Origin: Pelagibacteraceae bacterium AG-337-G04
Lineage (GTDB): Bacteria; Pseudomonadota; Alphaproteobacteria; Pelagibacterales; Pelagibacteraceae
Reading direction: 5' to 3'
DNA: 64,000 bases
Assembly: GCA_003282205.1 (NCBI GenBank)
Contig: QBZW01000005.1
Location: 1-64,000, forward strand
The notes beneath the pieces are model-generated. The model was given only the letters and a program-made list of their open reading frames with translations. It searched no databases and was not told the origin of the DNA. Positions 29,125 to 43,900 of the stretch are shown here, piece after piece (the stretch's first letter is position 1; every line of letters begins with the position of its first letter). A program made the position numbers and the translations under genes.

Positions 29125-30891
29125 ATGTCAAAATTATATTCAGGCGCTGAAATAGTATTCAAATGTTTGGAAGATCAAAATGTTAGTCACATATTTGGTT
29201 ATCCTGGCGGAGCAGTTCTTCCGATTTATGATGAATTAAAAAAATTTAATTCTGTAAAACATATTCTTGTAAGACATGAACAGGGCGCAGGACATGCAGC
29301 CGAAGGTTATGCGAGATCAACTGGAAAACCAGGTGTTTTATTAGTAACCTCAGGTCCTGGAGCTACAAACGCTGTCACAGCCTTAACAGATGCTTATATG
29401 GATTCTGTACCATTAGTTTGTATTACAGGACAAGTTCCAACACACTTAATTGGTACAGATGCGTTTCAAGAATGTGATACAACAGGGATAACTAGACCTT
29501 GCACTAAACATAACTGGTTAGTAAAAGATGTTAAAGATTTAGCTGAAATTATGCATAAAGCTTTTGAGGTTGCAACAACAGGAAGACCTGGACCAGTTTT
29601 AGTTGATATACCTAAAGACATTCAATTTCAAAAAGCAAAATACAAATTTTATAAAAAAGCAAAAAAATTAAACGGTAAATCTCATGATAATTTTTCACAA
29701 AAAAATATCGACGACTTAATTGAATTAATTAGTAAATCAAAAAGACCAATTTTTTATACTGGAGGTGGAGTAATTAATTCAGGAACAAAGGCAAGTGAAC
29801 TTTTAAGAGAACTCGTTAATGCAACAGGTTTTCCAATAACCTCAACTTTACAAGGTCTTGGTTGTTTTCCCGCTGATGATCATCAATTTTTAGGAATGTT
29901 AGGCATGCATGGCACCTATGAAGCAAATAATGCAATGTATAGTTGCGATCTTATGATTAATGTAGGTGCTAGATTTGACGATAGAATTACTGGAAAAATT
30001 GACGAGTTCTCTCCTAAATCTAAAAAAGTTCACATTGATATAGATCCATCATCTATAAATAAAAATGTAAAAGTAGACTTAGCCATTGTTGGAGATATTA
30101 AATCAGTTTTAACCTCAACACTTAAAACGTTTAAAAAAACGAAAAAAAATTTTTCTCAGTCAAATAAACATCAAATATCTAAATGGTGGGAACAAATTCA
30201 GAAATGGAGATCTAAAAGATCATTAGACTATATTGGTAGCGAGGAAACAATAAAACCTCAATATGCAATCGAAAGGTTATATGAGCTAACAAAAGATAAA
30301 GACACATATATCACGACCGAGGTAGGCCAACATCAAATGTGGGCTGCCCAACACTACAAGTTCAATAAACCAAATAGATGGATGACTTCTGGAGGTCTTG
30401 GTACTATGGGATATGGCTTGCCAGCAGCAGTTGGAGTTCAGATAGCACATCCAAAAAAATTAGTGATAGATATCGCAGGAGAAGCTTCGGTTTTGATGAC
30501 TATGCAGGAAATGTCAACTGCAGTTCAATATAATTTACCAATAAAGATTTTTATTTTGAATAATGAATATATGGGAATGGTAAGACAATGGCAGGAATTG
30601 CTTCACGATAAAAATTATTCAGAGAGTTACACAGCTGCATTACCAGATTTTGTTAAAATGGCAGAGGCTTACGGTTGTGTTGGCATAAGAGCTAAAACTC
30701 CTGAAGAATTAGATGATAAAATCATTGAAATGTTAAATATAAATAGACCAGTTATATTTGATTGCCTTGTAGACAAACAAGAAAATTGCTTTCCGATGAT
30801 ACCTTCAGGAAAACCTCATAATCAAATGTTGCTTGGTCCTAAAGATCAAAAAGAGAAAAAGATTTCAGGAAAAGGTCGAACACTAGTTTAA
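29125..30891 (+). CDS. ilvB: Acetolactate synthase, large (catalytic) subunit
   Basis: IlvB is the ThDP/FAD enzyme that forms acetolactate or acetohydroxybutyrate for valine, leucine and isoleucine. The 588-aa protein has the catalytic Glu in LVRHEQGAGHAAEGYAR, FAD-binding middle domain, and the ThDP motif GEASVLMTMQEMSTAVQYNLPIKI-like region followed by ILNNEYMGMVRQWQE. The stop shares its last base with the start of ilvN. A weak -35/-10 pair (TTGACC at 29089, TAGATT at 29113) would put transcription start almost on the ATG, so a leaderless message is possible. Confidence 0.97.
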   Translation: MSKLYSGAEIVFKCLEDQNVSHIFGYPGGAVLPIYDELKKFNSVKHILVRHEQGAGHAAEGYARSTGKPGVLLVTSGPGATNAVTALTDAYMDSVPLVCITGQVPTHLIGTDAFQECDTTGITRPCTKHNWLVKDVKDLAEIMHKAFEVATTGRPGPVLVDIPKDIQFQKAKYKFYKKAKKLNGKSHDNFSQKNIDDLIELISKSKRPIFYTGGGVINSGTKASELLRELVNATGFPITSTLQGLGCFPADDHQFLGMLGMHGTYEANNAMYSCDLMINVGARFDDRITGKIDEFSPKSKKVHIDIDPSSINKNVKVDLAIVGDIKSVLTSTLKTFKKTKKNFSQSNKHQISKWWEQIQKWRSKRSLDYIGSEETIKPQYAIERLYELTKDKDTYITTEVGQHQMWAAQHYKFNKPNRWMTSGGLGTMGYGLPAAVGVQIAHPKKLVIDIAGEASVLMTMQEMSTAVQYNLPIKIFILNNEYMGMVRQWQELLHDKNYSESYTAALPDFVKMAEAYGCVGIRAKTPEELDDKIIEMLNINRPVIFDCLVDKQENCFPMIPSGKPHNQMLLGPKDQKEKKISGKGRTLV

Positions 30892-31439
30892 TGGTAAACT
30901 CAAAATCAGCTTATAGTTTCGCAGGAAAAAAACAAAAGCCTGATACTCATATTATAGTTGTATGGGTAGATAACGAGGCTGGAGTTTTAGCCCGCGTGGT
31001 TGGTTTATTTTCTGGAAGAGGCTACAATATTGAGTCTTTGGCAGTTGCTGAGGTTGACCAGAAAAAAAACATTTCAAGAATAACAATTGTCACTACCGGG
31101 ACACCCCAAGTTGTTGACCAAATTAAACTTCAGTTAAAAAAATTAGTTCCAGTGCATAAAGTAGCAGATTTTAAAAGAGAAGATAAAAACGTAATTTTTA
31201 AAGAAATGGCATTATTTAAGTTTGTTGCAAATAATGTCAAATTAAATAAAGCTTTTCAAGCTTGTAAAAATTTTAATCCAGTAATATTAGATAAAACAAA
31301 TAAATCAAATGTCATACAAATTACAGCTTTAAGAAGAGAGATTGATAAAATGTCAAAAAATTTAAAAAAATTTGGACTGGTAAGCGTTTCAAGGACAGGG
31401 GCAGTTGCTATGACAAGAGGATCAGAAATATTTAGATAA
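30891..31439 (+). CDS. ilvN: Acetolactate synthase, small (regulatory) subunit
   Basis: This regulatory subunit confers valine feedback inhibition and activates the large subunit. The 182-aa protein begins after a short extension with an ACT domain, VWVDNEAGVLARVVGLFSGRGYNIESLAV, followed by the second domain that ends with GLVSVSRTGAVAMTRG. The length matches the IlvH/IlvN long form. It is translationally linked to ilvB by a one-base overlap. Confidence 0.95.
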   Translation: MVNSKSAYSFAGKKQKPDTHIIVVWVDNEAGVLARVVGLFSGRGYNIESLAVAEVDQKKNISRITIVTTGTPQVVDQIKLQLKKLVPVHKVADFKREDKNVIFKEMALFKFVANNVKLNKAFQACKNFNPVILDKTNKSNVIQITALRREIDKMSKNLKKFGLVSVSRTGAVAMTRGSEIFR

Positions 31440-31450
31440 ATTACAAATAA

Positions 31451-32491
<1,041 letters not shown>

Positions 32492-32532
32492 ATTAATTGT
32501 TGTTTTATTAGGCTTAAACTAAGCATTTTATT

Positions 32533-32560
32533 TTGCAATCTGAGCGTGAGCATGTATGAT
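32533..32560 (+). promoter_or_regulatory. Predicted promoter for leuA
   Basis: TTGCAA and TATGAT are separated by 16 bases, 20 bases before the leuA ATG, in the 90-base ilvC-leuA gap. It would allow leuA, and possibly mreB behind it, to be expressed apart from ilvBNC. Confidence 0.45.
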
Positions 32561-32581
32561 ACTTAAACCTATAATATTTAA

Positions 32582-35205
<2,624 letters not shown>

Positions 35206-35210
35206 CCAAA

Positions 35211-36053
35211 ATGTCTAAAGAAATGGGCAGAGATGATTTTGTTATATCTGCTCGATCTGTTTTTTTAAATAAAAGTAACAGACAAAAATTTTCTTTATTA
35301 ACACTTGTATTAATATCAATTTTAATTCTCTGTTTAGAGTATTTTAAAGCTGGTCCCGTAAATCAGATAAGGATGATTACTAAAGACATCATTATAAAGT
35401 CTTCCTATGTCGTATCTGTTCCTTTCAAATCAATTTCAAAAACATATTCCTTATTAACAGATCATTTTAATATGTATGATGAATATGAAAAGTTAAAATT
35501 ATCAGAAATAAAAAATAAAAACTTAATATTAGAAAATAATTTTTTTAAACAAGAAAATCAAAGATTAAAAAAACTTATAGATGAAAAAAATCTTTATTAT
35601 GAAGAATTCTATGTTACTAAAGTGTTGTTAGACCAGAGAAGTCCGTATTTAAGATCTTTGCTTATAAATAAGGGTTTTAAACATGGAATAAAATTAGGAG
35701 CTGCAGTCAGAAGCAATTCTTACTTTATAGGTAAAGTTGTAGACTCAAACTATCTTACCTCAAGAATTTTACTTATAAGTGATTTAAACAGTAAAATTCC
35801 CATCATAATTGAGCCTGGTTCTGTAAGTGCAATTTTATCAGGAACTGGAAATAATGAATTTGGTGAAATTGAATATTTGCCTGAAAAAAATAATGTTGAA
35901 GAAGGTGGTATAGTATATACGTCTGGATCAGATGGTGTAATTTCATCAGGTATACCTATTGGAAAAATTGTTTTAGACAACAATCAACCTAAAGTAGATT
36001 ACTTTACAGATTTCACTCAAATTAATTTTGTAAAAGTTTATTACAAAAAGTGA
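35211..36053 (+). CDS. mreC: Rod-shape-determining protein MreC
   Basis: MreC is the periplasmic scaffold that links MreB to PBP2. The 280-aa bitopic protein has one membrane segment at about residues 27-45, a coiled coil of about residues 85-120 (ENNFFKQENQRLKKLIDEK) and the beta-barrel domain with VLLDQRSPYLRSLLINKG and VVDSNYLTSRILLISD. It starts six bases after mreB and overlaps mreD, whose GTG lies in its stop region. Confidence 0.93.
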   Translation: MSKEMGRDDFVISARSVFLNKSNRQKFSLLTLVLISILILCLEYFKAGPVNQIRMITKDIIIKSSYVVSVPFKSISKTYSLLTDHFNMYDEYEKLKLSEIKNKNLILENNFFKQENQRLKKLIDEKNLYYEEFYVTKVLLDQRSPYLRSLLINKGFKHGIKLGAAVRSNSYFIGKVVDSNYLTSRILLISDLNSKIPIIIEPGSVSAILSGTGNNEFGEIEYLPEKNNVEEGGIVYTSGSDGVISSGIPIGKIVLDNNQPKVDYFTDFTQINFVKVYYKK

Positions 36054-36577
36054 GCATTATAAATAAAACCTACTCATCGTTTCTTACAATTTTTCCAATT
36101 ATAATTTTATTCATATCTGTTCTTTCAAATTCAATATATAATTTTACTTATGATGAAAATTATTTAAGTTTTAACATAAGTTATATAATTATTTTTTTTT
36201 GGACCTTAAAAAGACCTAAATATTTTGGATATGGATTTATTTTTTTAGCAGGTATATTAAATGACGTAATTCAAAATAATCCTTTAGGTATCTCTTCAAT
36301 TGAGTATTTGTCAATTTGTGTGTTAACAGGTTTCGTTAGAACAAGGATAATATTACAAAATTTAATTTATGACTGGATATTTTTTTTAATTTCAATTTTA
36401 ATTGTAGGATCGATAAATTATATTATACTAGTATACGTATTTAATATTCCAATCGTATATAAGAGCTTGATATTAGGATTATTTGCAACCTTTCTGATAT
36501 ATCCTATAATTGCTAAAATACTGAGTTGGATTGATAATATCGTTCAAGTAAGCATTAATGATAAAAAGAGCAAGTAA
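36050..36577 (+). CDS. mreD: Rod-shape-determining membrane protein MreD
   Basis: MreD is a polytopic membrane part of the elongasome. The 175-aa protein is almost entirely hydrophobic with about five membrane segments and the family-like FWTLKRPKYFGYGFIFLAGILNDVIQNNPLGISS. The start is GTG overlapping the mreC stop. Weak sequence conservation is normal for MreD; position between mreC and the PBP2 gene makes the call secure. Confidence 0.88.
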   Translation: MSIINKTYSSFLTIFPIIILFISVLSNSIYNFTYDENYLSFNISYIIIFFWTLKRPKYFGYGFIFLAGILNDVIQNNPLGISSIEYLSICVLTGFVRTRIILQNLIYDWIFFLISILIVGSINYIILVYVFNIPIVYKSLILGLFATFLIYPIIAKILSWIDNIVQVSINDKKSK

Positions 36578-38501
36578 TTCAGATAAAAATAAAATTATTA
36601 ACAGAAGGCTTTTTATTCTTGGCTCAGCTAAAGTTGGGTTATTAGGATTAATAACTTCAAGATTATATAATCTTCAGATATCTGAAAAAAAAAAATATGA
36701 AATTTTATCTGATAAAAATAGGTTTAGAGAATGGAAGACACCTCCAAAACGTGGTGTAATTACAGACTTTTATAATAATATAATTGCAGATAATAAAAGA
36801 GTTTATCAAGTATATCTCTCTTTAGATGAAGCAAAAGATTTTCATAGTTCTATATTTAAATTAAAAAATATAATTGGTTTGAGTGATGATGAATTAAGTA
36901 AAATTTATGAAAAAAGACAAAAAATTAAACCCTGGGATACTATTATGGTATCAGAAAACTTATCTTGGGAAAAATTTTCAAAATTAAATTTATATCTACA
37001 TGAAATTGATGGAGTTAAGCCAGTTTTATCTACTTCTAGATACTATCCATATTCAAACGATTTAGTTCATATTGTTGGATATGTTGGAGAGGCGAATGCA
37101 GATGATATTTTGAAGAATAAAAAAATTGAGGAAAATTTTGTTCCAGGTTTAAAGGTTGGAAAAATTGGAATTGAAAATTCTACTGATCAAATACTAATTG
37201 GAAAATATGGTATAAAAAGATATGAAGTAAACTCTTCGGGAAAAAAAATTAAAGAAATTAGTTATAAAAAGGAAACACAAGGAGAAAATCTTAGAACAAC
37301 TATTGATATAGAGGTTCAAAGACTTGCACAAAAACTCCTTGATAATAAAGCAGGCTCTATATGTGCTATGGATATTTACAGTGGTGAAATAATTGCATTG
37401 GCATCTTCGCCTACATATGATCCAAATAAATTTATACACGGCATAAAAAAAAAAGATTGGAATGAAATTAAAAATAACGAACTAAGACCATTAGTCAATA
37501 AATCAATAGCTGGTTTGTACTCTCCGGGATCAACGATAAAACCGTTGGTGGCTCTCGCAGCTTTAGAGTACGGTATTATAAATCCAAAACTAAAAGTCAA
37601 ATGCAAGGGACATGAACATCCATATGAATTATATGGGCAAAAATATCATTGTTGGAAAAAAGAAGGACATGGAATAATGAGTTTGAGAAATGCTATCAAG
37701 CAATCATGTGATATTTATTTCTACGAAGTTGCTAGATTGCTCGGAGTTGATAAATTGTCAATTATTGCTAAAAGATATGGTTTAGGTTCAAAAGTATTAG
37801 AAAATATATTCCCAGAGGAAAAAAAAGGACTTGTGCCATCTACAAAATGGAAAAAACAAGTTCTTGAGCAATCCTGGTACCTTGGAGAGACTGTTATAAC
37901 AGGAATTGGTCAAGGATATATACAAACAACTCCTCTACAACTTTGTTTGATGACTGCACAATTAGCAAATGGTGGTTTTAAAATAAAACCAAGTATAATT
38001 TATAACAACAACTTTAATTACGAAGAAATTTTATCAAAAATTCAATCTGAGAAAAATAAACCTATTGAAGCTAATATATTACAAGATCGAAATATAAATC
38101 TTTATGAGAAATTATATAAAAATTCAAACAATATAGAGTTTGTTCTTGAAGCAATGTATGGATCAACAAATGAACAATTTGGAACTTCATTCAGATCGAG
38201 ACATAAAGATAAAAAGTATAGATATGCTGGAAAAACAGGTACCTCTCAGGTAAGAAGGATAACAGAAAAGGAGAGAGAGCTAGATCTAGATACATCTGAA
38301 ATTGAGTATAAAAACAGAGATCATGCATTATTTGTAGCATTTGCTCCTTATGCTAAACCAAAATATGCAATAAGTGTATTAGTTGAACACGGTGGATCTG
38401 GAAGTAAAGTTGCAGCACCTTTGGCTAACAAGTTGATAAAAAAAATAATTGATAGAGATAAAGAAAGAGAAATAAAAAGAAAGGAACTAAAAAATATCTA
38501 A
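36558..38501 (+). CDS. mrdA: Penicillin-binding protein 2 (elongation transpeptidase)
   Basis: PBP2 is the class B peptidoglycan transpeptidase of the Rod system. The 647-aa protein has an N-terminal membrane anchor at about residues 18-35, a pedestal domain beginning KTPPKRGVITDFYNNIIADN, and the transpeptidase domain with the active-site SPGSTIKP (Ser/Lys tetrad), the SCD motif in KQSCDIYFYEVA and the KTGTSQ triad. It overlaps mreD by 20 bases and its stop shares a base with the rodA start. Confidence 0.96.
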   Translation: MIKRASNSDKNKIINRRLFILGSAKVGLLGLITSRLYNLQISEKKKYEILSDKNRFREWKTPPKRGVITDFYNNIIADNKRVYQVYLSLDEAKDFHSSIFKLKNIIGLSDDELSKIYEKRQKIKPWDTIMVSENLSWEKFSKLNLYLHEIDGVKPVLSTSRYYPYSNDLVHIVGYVGEANADDILKNKKIEENFVPGLKVGKIGIENSTDQILIGKYGIKRYEVNSSGKKIKEISYKKETQGENLRTTIDIEVQRLAQKLLDNKAGSICAMDIYSGEIIALASSPTYDPNKFIHGIKKKDWNEIKNNELRPLVNKSIAGLYSPGSTIKPLVALAALEYGIINPKLKVKCKGHEHPYELYGQKYHCWKKEGHGIMSLRNAIKQSCDIYFYEVARLLGVDKLSIIAKRYGLGSKVLENIFPEEKKGLVPSTKWKKQVLEQSWYLGETVITGIGQGYIQTTPLQLCLMTAQLANGGFKIKPSIIYNNNFNYEEILSKIQSEKNKPIEANILQDRNINLYEKLYKNSNNIEFVLEAMYGSTNEQFGTSFRSRHKDKKYRYAGKTGTSQVRRITEKERELDLDTSEIEYKNRDHALFVAFAPYAKPKYAISVLVEHGGSGSKVAAPLANKLIKKIIDRDKEREIKRKELKNI

Positions 38502-39628
38502 TGATATCCTCATCTTTAAACTCCTCAAATTACTCTTTTTTTGATAAATTAAAATCTGTTGATTATTTTCTAATTTTACTAGTTTTGTTAATTGGAGCTA
38601 TTAGTGTTTTTGCAATTTATTCAACAGAAAGCGGAGACTTTTCATTTTATACAAAAAATCATTTAGTAAGATTAGTTGCTTTTTTTTTATTGTTCTTAGT
38701 CTTGTCATTTGTAAGAGTTTCAACTTGGTATAGGTATGCATATATTTTTTATTTCTTAGGACTTTTACTTTTATTACTAGTTATTTTTTTTGGAATTTCA
38801 GCTTCTGGCTCAAAACGTTGGATTAATTTATTTGTATTTAATCTACAACCATCCGAGCTAATGAAAATTGCTGTTATTGTCTGTTTTGCAAGATATTACC
38901 ATAGGATACAAAGTGTAGATATCGAAAGTTACAAATATTTAATGCTACCTATTATGCTTTTATTAATACCTTGTTATTTAGTAATCACACAACCAGATTT
39001 AGGAACAGCTATTTTAATAGCAGGGAGTGGAATAGCTATTATTTGGTTAGCAGGTTTAAATATTAAATATTTTATTTACTCTGGTCTAATGGTTATTGTG
39101 TCTTTACCATTTGTAGTTTCGATACTAAAACCATACCAAAAATCTAGAATTTTGACTTTTTTTAATCCTGAAAGAGATCCTTTGGGTGCAGGCTACCAAA
39201 TTATTCAATCAAAAATAGCAATTGGTTCTGGTGGCATGTATGGAAAGGGTTTCTTGCAAGGAACTCAGAGTTATCTTGAGTTTTTACCAGAAAAGCACAC
39301 AGATTTCATATTTACTCTTTTCTCAGAGGAGTTTGGTTTTCTAGGATCAATATTACTAATATTTTTATATGTATTGTTAATTTATAGGATTATCAAAATA
39401 GGATTTTCTTGTAGAAGTTTTTTTGCAAAACTGTACTGTTTTGGCTTTTCATCAGCCCTATTCTTATATGTGTTTGTTAATATAGCGATGGTTGTAGGAT
39501 TACTACCTATTGTAGGTGCACCTCTACCAATTATGTCTTATGGAGGTTCATCAATGCTTTCTATTATGATTGGTTTAAGTATTGTAATGAGTTGTAAAAT
39601 TTATAGTCAAGAAATAGTATCAAATTAA
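38501..39628 (+). CDS. rodA: Peptidoglycan glycosyltransferase RodA (SEDS family)
   Basis: RodA polymerises lipid II into glycan strands with PBP2. The 375-aa protein has about ten membrane segments and the SEDS signatures SGSKRWINLFVFNLQPSELMKIA, TQPDLGTAILIAGSG and the C-terminal GLLPIVGAPLPIMSYGGSSML. It ends the rod operon; no clear terminator is visible in the 73-base gap that follows. Confidence 0.96.
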   Translation: MISSSLNSSNYSFFDKLKSVDYFLILLVLLIGAISVFAIYSTESGDFSFYTKNHLVRLVAFFLLFLVLSFVRVSTWYRYAYIFYFLGLLLLLLVIFFGISASGSKRWINLFVFNLQPSELMKIAVIVCFARYYHRIQSVDIESYKYLMLPIMLLLIPCYLVITQPDLGTAILIAGSGIAIIWLAGLNIKYFIYSGLMVIVSLPFVVSILKPYQKSRILTFFNPERDPLGAGYQIIQSKIAIGSGGMYGKGFLQGTQSYLEFLPEKHTDFIFTLFSEEFGFLGSILLIFLYVLLIYRIIKIGFSCRSFFAKLYCFGFSSALFLYVFVNIAMVVGLLPIVGAPLPIMSYGGSSMLSIMIGLSIVMSCKIYSQEIVSN

Positions 39629-39701
39629 ACTTATTACAATTTCTAATATCAGCCGCGATCAAATATCATATATAATTAAATTCATCTCCATCTATATTTG
39701 A

Positions 39702-40946
39702 ATGATGTCTGATAAAAATTTAAAAATTGGTATCGTTGGTGCAGGCATACAGGGAGTTTGTAATGCTCTTTTTCTTCAAAAAAAAGGATATCAAGTAATA
39801 CTATTTGATAGGGATGAACCTGGTAATGCTGCATCATATGGAAATGCAGGACATTTCTCGCCTTACGCTTCAGTACCCTTAAATAGGCCAGATATTTTAT
39901 CTGATGTTCCATCAATGTTGATGAGCTCAAGAGGGCCACTTGCTTTAAAATGGAATTATGTTCCAAAGATGATCCCATGGTTCTCAAAGTTTATGGTTAA
40001 TTGTACAAAAGATAAAATGATGCATACAGCAAAATATATGCATCAAATTTTAGACAAATCATTGATTGCATATGACGAACTTTTTGATGAAATAGATTTG
40101 GAAGGTTTAGTCGAAAATAATGGAATACTTTATATTTGGAACGAAAAAAATTTAAAAAGTAGACAATTAGAAATAAAAATAAGAGATGAATTAGGTGTTA
40201 AACAGAAAATTGTAAATAAAATGGAAGTACATGATTTAGAACCAAACCTAAAACCTATTTATTCGGGTGGTGTGTTTTACGATTATGCTAGGCACGCTAG
40301 AAACCCAAAAAAAATTTTAGTAAAACTATTTGAAAACTTTGTGAAAAAAGGTGGTAAATTTCTTAAATTAAATATTCAAGATATTGACTTTGACGAAGGT
40401 AAACCAGTATTAAGATCTGAAACACAAAGATTTATATTTGATAAATTAGTAATTGCTTGTGGAGCCTTTTCCAAGAGACTCACTGATAAATTACATGAAA
40501 GTATTCCTCTTGATACTGAAAGAGGATATCATGTTCATTTCAAAGACCTAGATCATTTAATTTCAAGACCAGTGGTAAACTCTAATAGAGGCTTTGGGAT
40601 GTCTCCAATGGATCAAGGTTTAAGAGTAGTGGGGACTGTTGAATTTGGAGGTTTAGAAAATCCATTATCTAAAAATAGAGTAAAAAACTTAATTTTAAAT
40701 GCAAAAGAAATGTTAGATGGATTACCAGAGCACAAAGATGAATGGCTTGGTTTTAGGCCAACTTTACCAGACTTTTTACCAGTGATTGGACCATCAAAAA
40801 ATTATGAAAACGTATATTATTCATTTGGTCATCACCATTTAGGATGGACTTTAGGAGCAATATCTGGAAAAATAGTTTCAGGGATGATTGCAAATGAAAA
40901 CACTAATTTGGACTTAAAGCCTTATAGCTCAGTCAGATTTGCATAG
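39702..40946 (+). CDS. FAD-dependent D-amino-acid dehydrogenase (DadA-like)
   Basis: DadA-type enzymes oxidise D-amino acids, or related secondary amines, to 2-oxo acids and pass electrons to the membrane. The 414-aa DAO-fold protein begins with the FAD dinucleotide motif GIVGAGIQGVCNALFLQKKG and FDRDEPGNAASYGNAGHFSP, the latter being typical of DadA, and ends with GPSKNYENVYYSFGHHHLGWTLGA. Two start ATGs are adjacent. The next gene, for a 2-keto acid ferredoxin oxidoreductase, suggests the product feeds directly into it (inference). Substrate not determined. Confidence 0.85.
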   Translation: MMSDKNLKIGIVGAGIQGVCNALFLQKKGYQVILFDRDEPGNAASYGNAGHFSPYASVPLNRPDILSDVPSMLMSSRGPLALKWNYVPKMIPWFSKFMVNCTKDKMMHTAKYMHQILDKSLIAYDELFDEIDLEGLVENNGILYIWNEKNLKSRQLEIKIRDELGVKQKIVNKMEVHDLEPNLKPIYSGGVFYDYARHARNPKKILVKLFENFVKKGGKFLKLNIQDIDFDEGKPVLRSETQRFIFDKLVIACGAFSKRLTDKLHESIPLDTERGYHVHFKDLDHLISRPVVNSNRGFGMSPMDQGLRVVGTVEFGGLENPLSKNRVKNLILNAKEMLDGLPEHKDEWLGFRPTLPDFLPVIGPSKNYENVYYSFGHHHLGWTLGAISGKIVSGMIANENTNLDLKPYSSVRFA

Positions 40947-40960
40947 TAAAGTTATATAGT

Positions 40961-43900
40961 GTGGATATTAAACTTGAGGATAAATATAAATTAAGTGAGG
41001 GAACTAGGTTTTTAACTGGTTCCCAAGCGCTTGTAAGAGTTCCAATTGTTCAAGCTAGAAGAGATAAAAGCAAAAATATAAATACTGCATGCTATATTTC
41101 TGGATATAGAGGATCACCCTTAGGTGGTTATGATCAGCAAATATTAAAAAACAAAAAATACTTAAATGAAAATAATATTTTTTTTCAGCCTGGAATTAAT
41201 GAAGAACTTGCAGCAACTTCTTTATGGGGAACACAGCAGATTAATTTAAGAAAAAAAGATAGATACGACGGAGTGTTTGGTATTTGGTACGGCAAGGGAC
41301 CAGGCGTTGATAGAGCAGGAGATGCTTTAAAACATGTAAATTTAGCTGGTACATCAAAATTTGGTGGCGTTATTGCACTGATGGGGGATGACCATATATG
41401 TGAGTCCTCTACAACATCACATCAAAGCGAATTTGCCATGATTGACGCAATGATACCTTTTTTTAACCCAAGTGGAGTTCAAGAAATATTAGATTATGGA
41501 ATAATAGGAATTGAACTATCAAGGAAAAGTGGCTGTTGGGTAGGTATTAAATGTGTTCATGATAACGTTAGTTCTGGAGCGACAATTGACTTAGATGAAA
41601 ATAGGATAAAACTCTTTGACATTTCAAGTGATAACTATCCAACCGAAGGTTTAAATATAAGACTCAAAGACACTGCACAAGAAAAAGAATATCGGCTACA
41701 CCACTATAAAATTAAATATGTAAAAGAATTTTGTAAAATAAACAATTTGAATAAAATTATTTTCGATTCAGAAAATCCAAAAGTTGGAATAATAAGCACT
41801 GGAAAGTCTTTTTTAGATACAAAATTAGGGCTAGAAAAAATAGGAATATATGAAGATATTGCCAATCAAGTAGGAATTAAATTTCTTAAAATTGCTATGC
41901 CTTGGCCATTAGAGGAAACAGTAATTGAAAAATTTTCTGAAAATTTGGAAAAAATTATTGTTGTTGAAGAAAAAAGATCAATTATTGAAACACAAGTTAA
42001 AGAAATATTATTTAATAAAAATTTAAATATAAAAGTAGTTGGAAAAAATGACGAAAATAATAATGATTTATTTGTTTCTTCTGGAGCTTTAGATCCAGGA
42101 GAAATCGGTTTAAAAATCTTTGAAATAATTAATTACCTTAAACTACCGGATGAAGTACATTATCTTTCAAAAAAATTAAAGTCTTTGAAAGAAAAAACTA
42201 ATTCAAATATTTCTTTAAAAAGAGTCCCACATTTCTGCTCTGGGTGCCCTCATAATACTTCAACTAGAATACCAGAGGGTAGCAGAGCAATCACAGGCAT
42301 CAGTTGTGCATACCTTGTTGAACATATGGAAAGAGATAATGAAGGCTTTTCACAAATGGGATCAGAAGGTGCAACTTGGGTTGGTGAGTCTGTATTTAGT
42401 AATACAGATCATGTTTTTCAAAATATGGGAGATGGTACTTATATTCACTCAGGAATTCTCTCTATTAGACATGCAATTGCAGCAAAAACTAAAATGACAT
42501 TTAAGATTTTATATAATGATGCTGTTGCTCTGACAGGAGGTCAAGAATTAGATGGTTTACCAACTGTTGCTCGTGTGTCTAAACAACTTGAAGCAGAAGG
42601 TGTTGAAGAAATTGCAATAATCACAGATGAAATTGAAAAATATAGTGATAGACGAGGTTTTGCAGGAAATTCTAAAGTTTATGATAGAAAAGATATTATA
42701 GATGTTCAGATTGAATTGAGCAAAATAAGTGGAACAACTGTAATAATTTATGACCAAACCTGTGCAGCCGAGAAAAGAAGGAGAAGAAAAAAAGGCATAT
42801 TAGAAGAGCCTAAGAAAAAAATATTTATTAATAAAGACCTATGTGAAGGTTGTGGAGATTGTGGAATACAATCTAATTGTGTTTCTATTGCACCTGTCGA
42901 AACTGAATATGGAAGAAAAAGACAAATTGACCAATCCTCTTGTAACAAAGATTACACATGTGTAGACGGTTTTTGTCCCAGTTTTGTAAGTCTCGAGGGA
43001 GATATTAGACTTAAGAAAAATTATGATGATAATTTAATTAATAAAATAAACTCTAAGATAGATGATCCAATATTACCTCAAATTAATAAATCTTTTGGGA
43101 TAATGATTGCTGGAATTGGCGGTACAGGAGTTGTTACTATTGGAGCTGTGCTTGCAACAGCCGCTCAAATAGATGGAAAAGGATCAGGGGTTTTAGATAT
43201 GACTGGATTAGCTCAAAAAGGCGGAGCTGTTAAAAGTTTCTTGAGAATTTTTGAAAAACCAAAAGATGTTGGAGCAATAAGATTATCTTATGGGGACACT
43301 AACTTACTTCTCGGATTTGATTTACTTGTATCAAATGATTTAGAAATAATAAAAACTTTAGATAAAAAAATTTCAAAGTTAATAATTAATACAGATGAGG
43401 TTATGCCTGGAGATTTTACTAGGGATAAAAATTTTTACTTACCTTTTGATGAAATGAGAAACAATTTAATTAATACAGCAGGTCAAGAAAATATAAAGTT
43501 TATATCATCAAATAAAATTACATCTAAGATTTTAGGAAATTCAATTTTATCAAATATGTTCAATGTTGGAGTTGCTTATCAAGCAGGCTTAATACCAATT
43601 TCAGCTTCATCAATTGAAAAAGCAATTGAATTAAACGGTGCCAGTGTAAAAGATAATATTGATGCATTTAGATTTGGTAGACACTATGAAAATTTAAAAG
43701 ATGAAGTTACACATATAATCAAAGATGAGCCTGAACTATTAGAAAGTTTTGAGGCCAAATATCAAAATAGATTTAAATTTTTAGAAAATTATCAAAATAT
43801 AAAATATGCAAAAAAATTTGAAAATCTTGTAAGCTATGCAAGAAAGATAGATAAAAACATAGGAAATGGAAGTCAATTCTCAACAGCTGTCTTAAAAAAT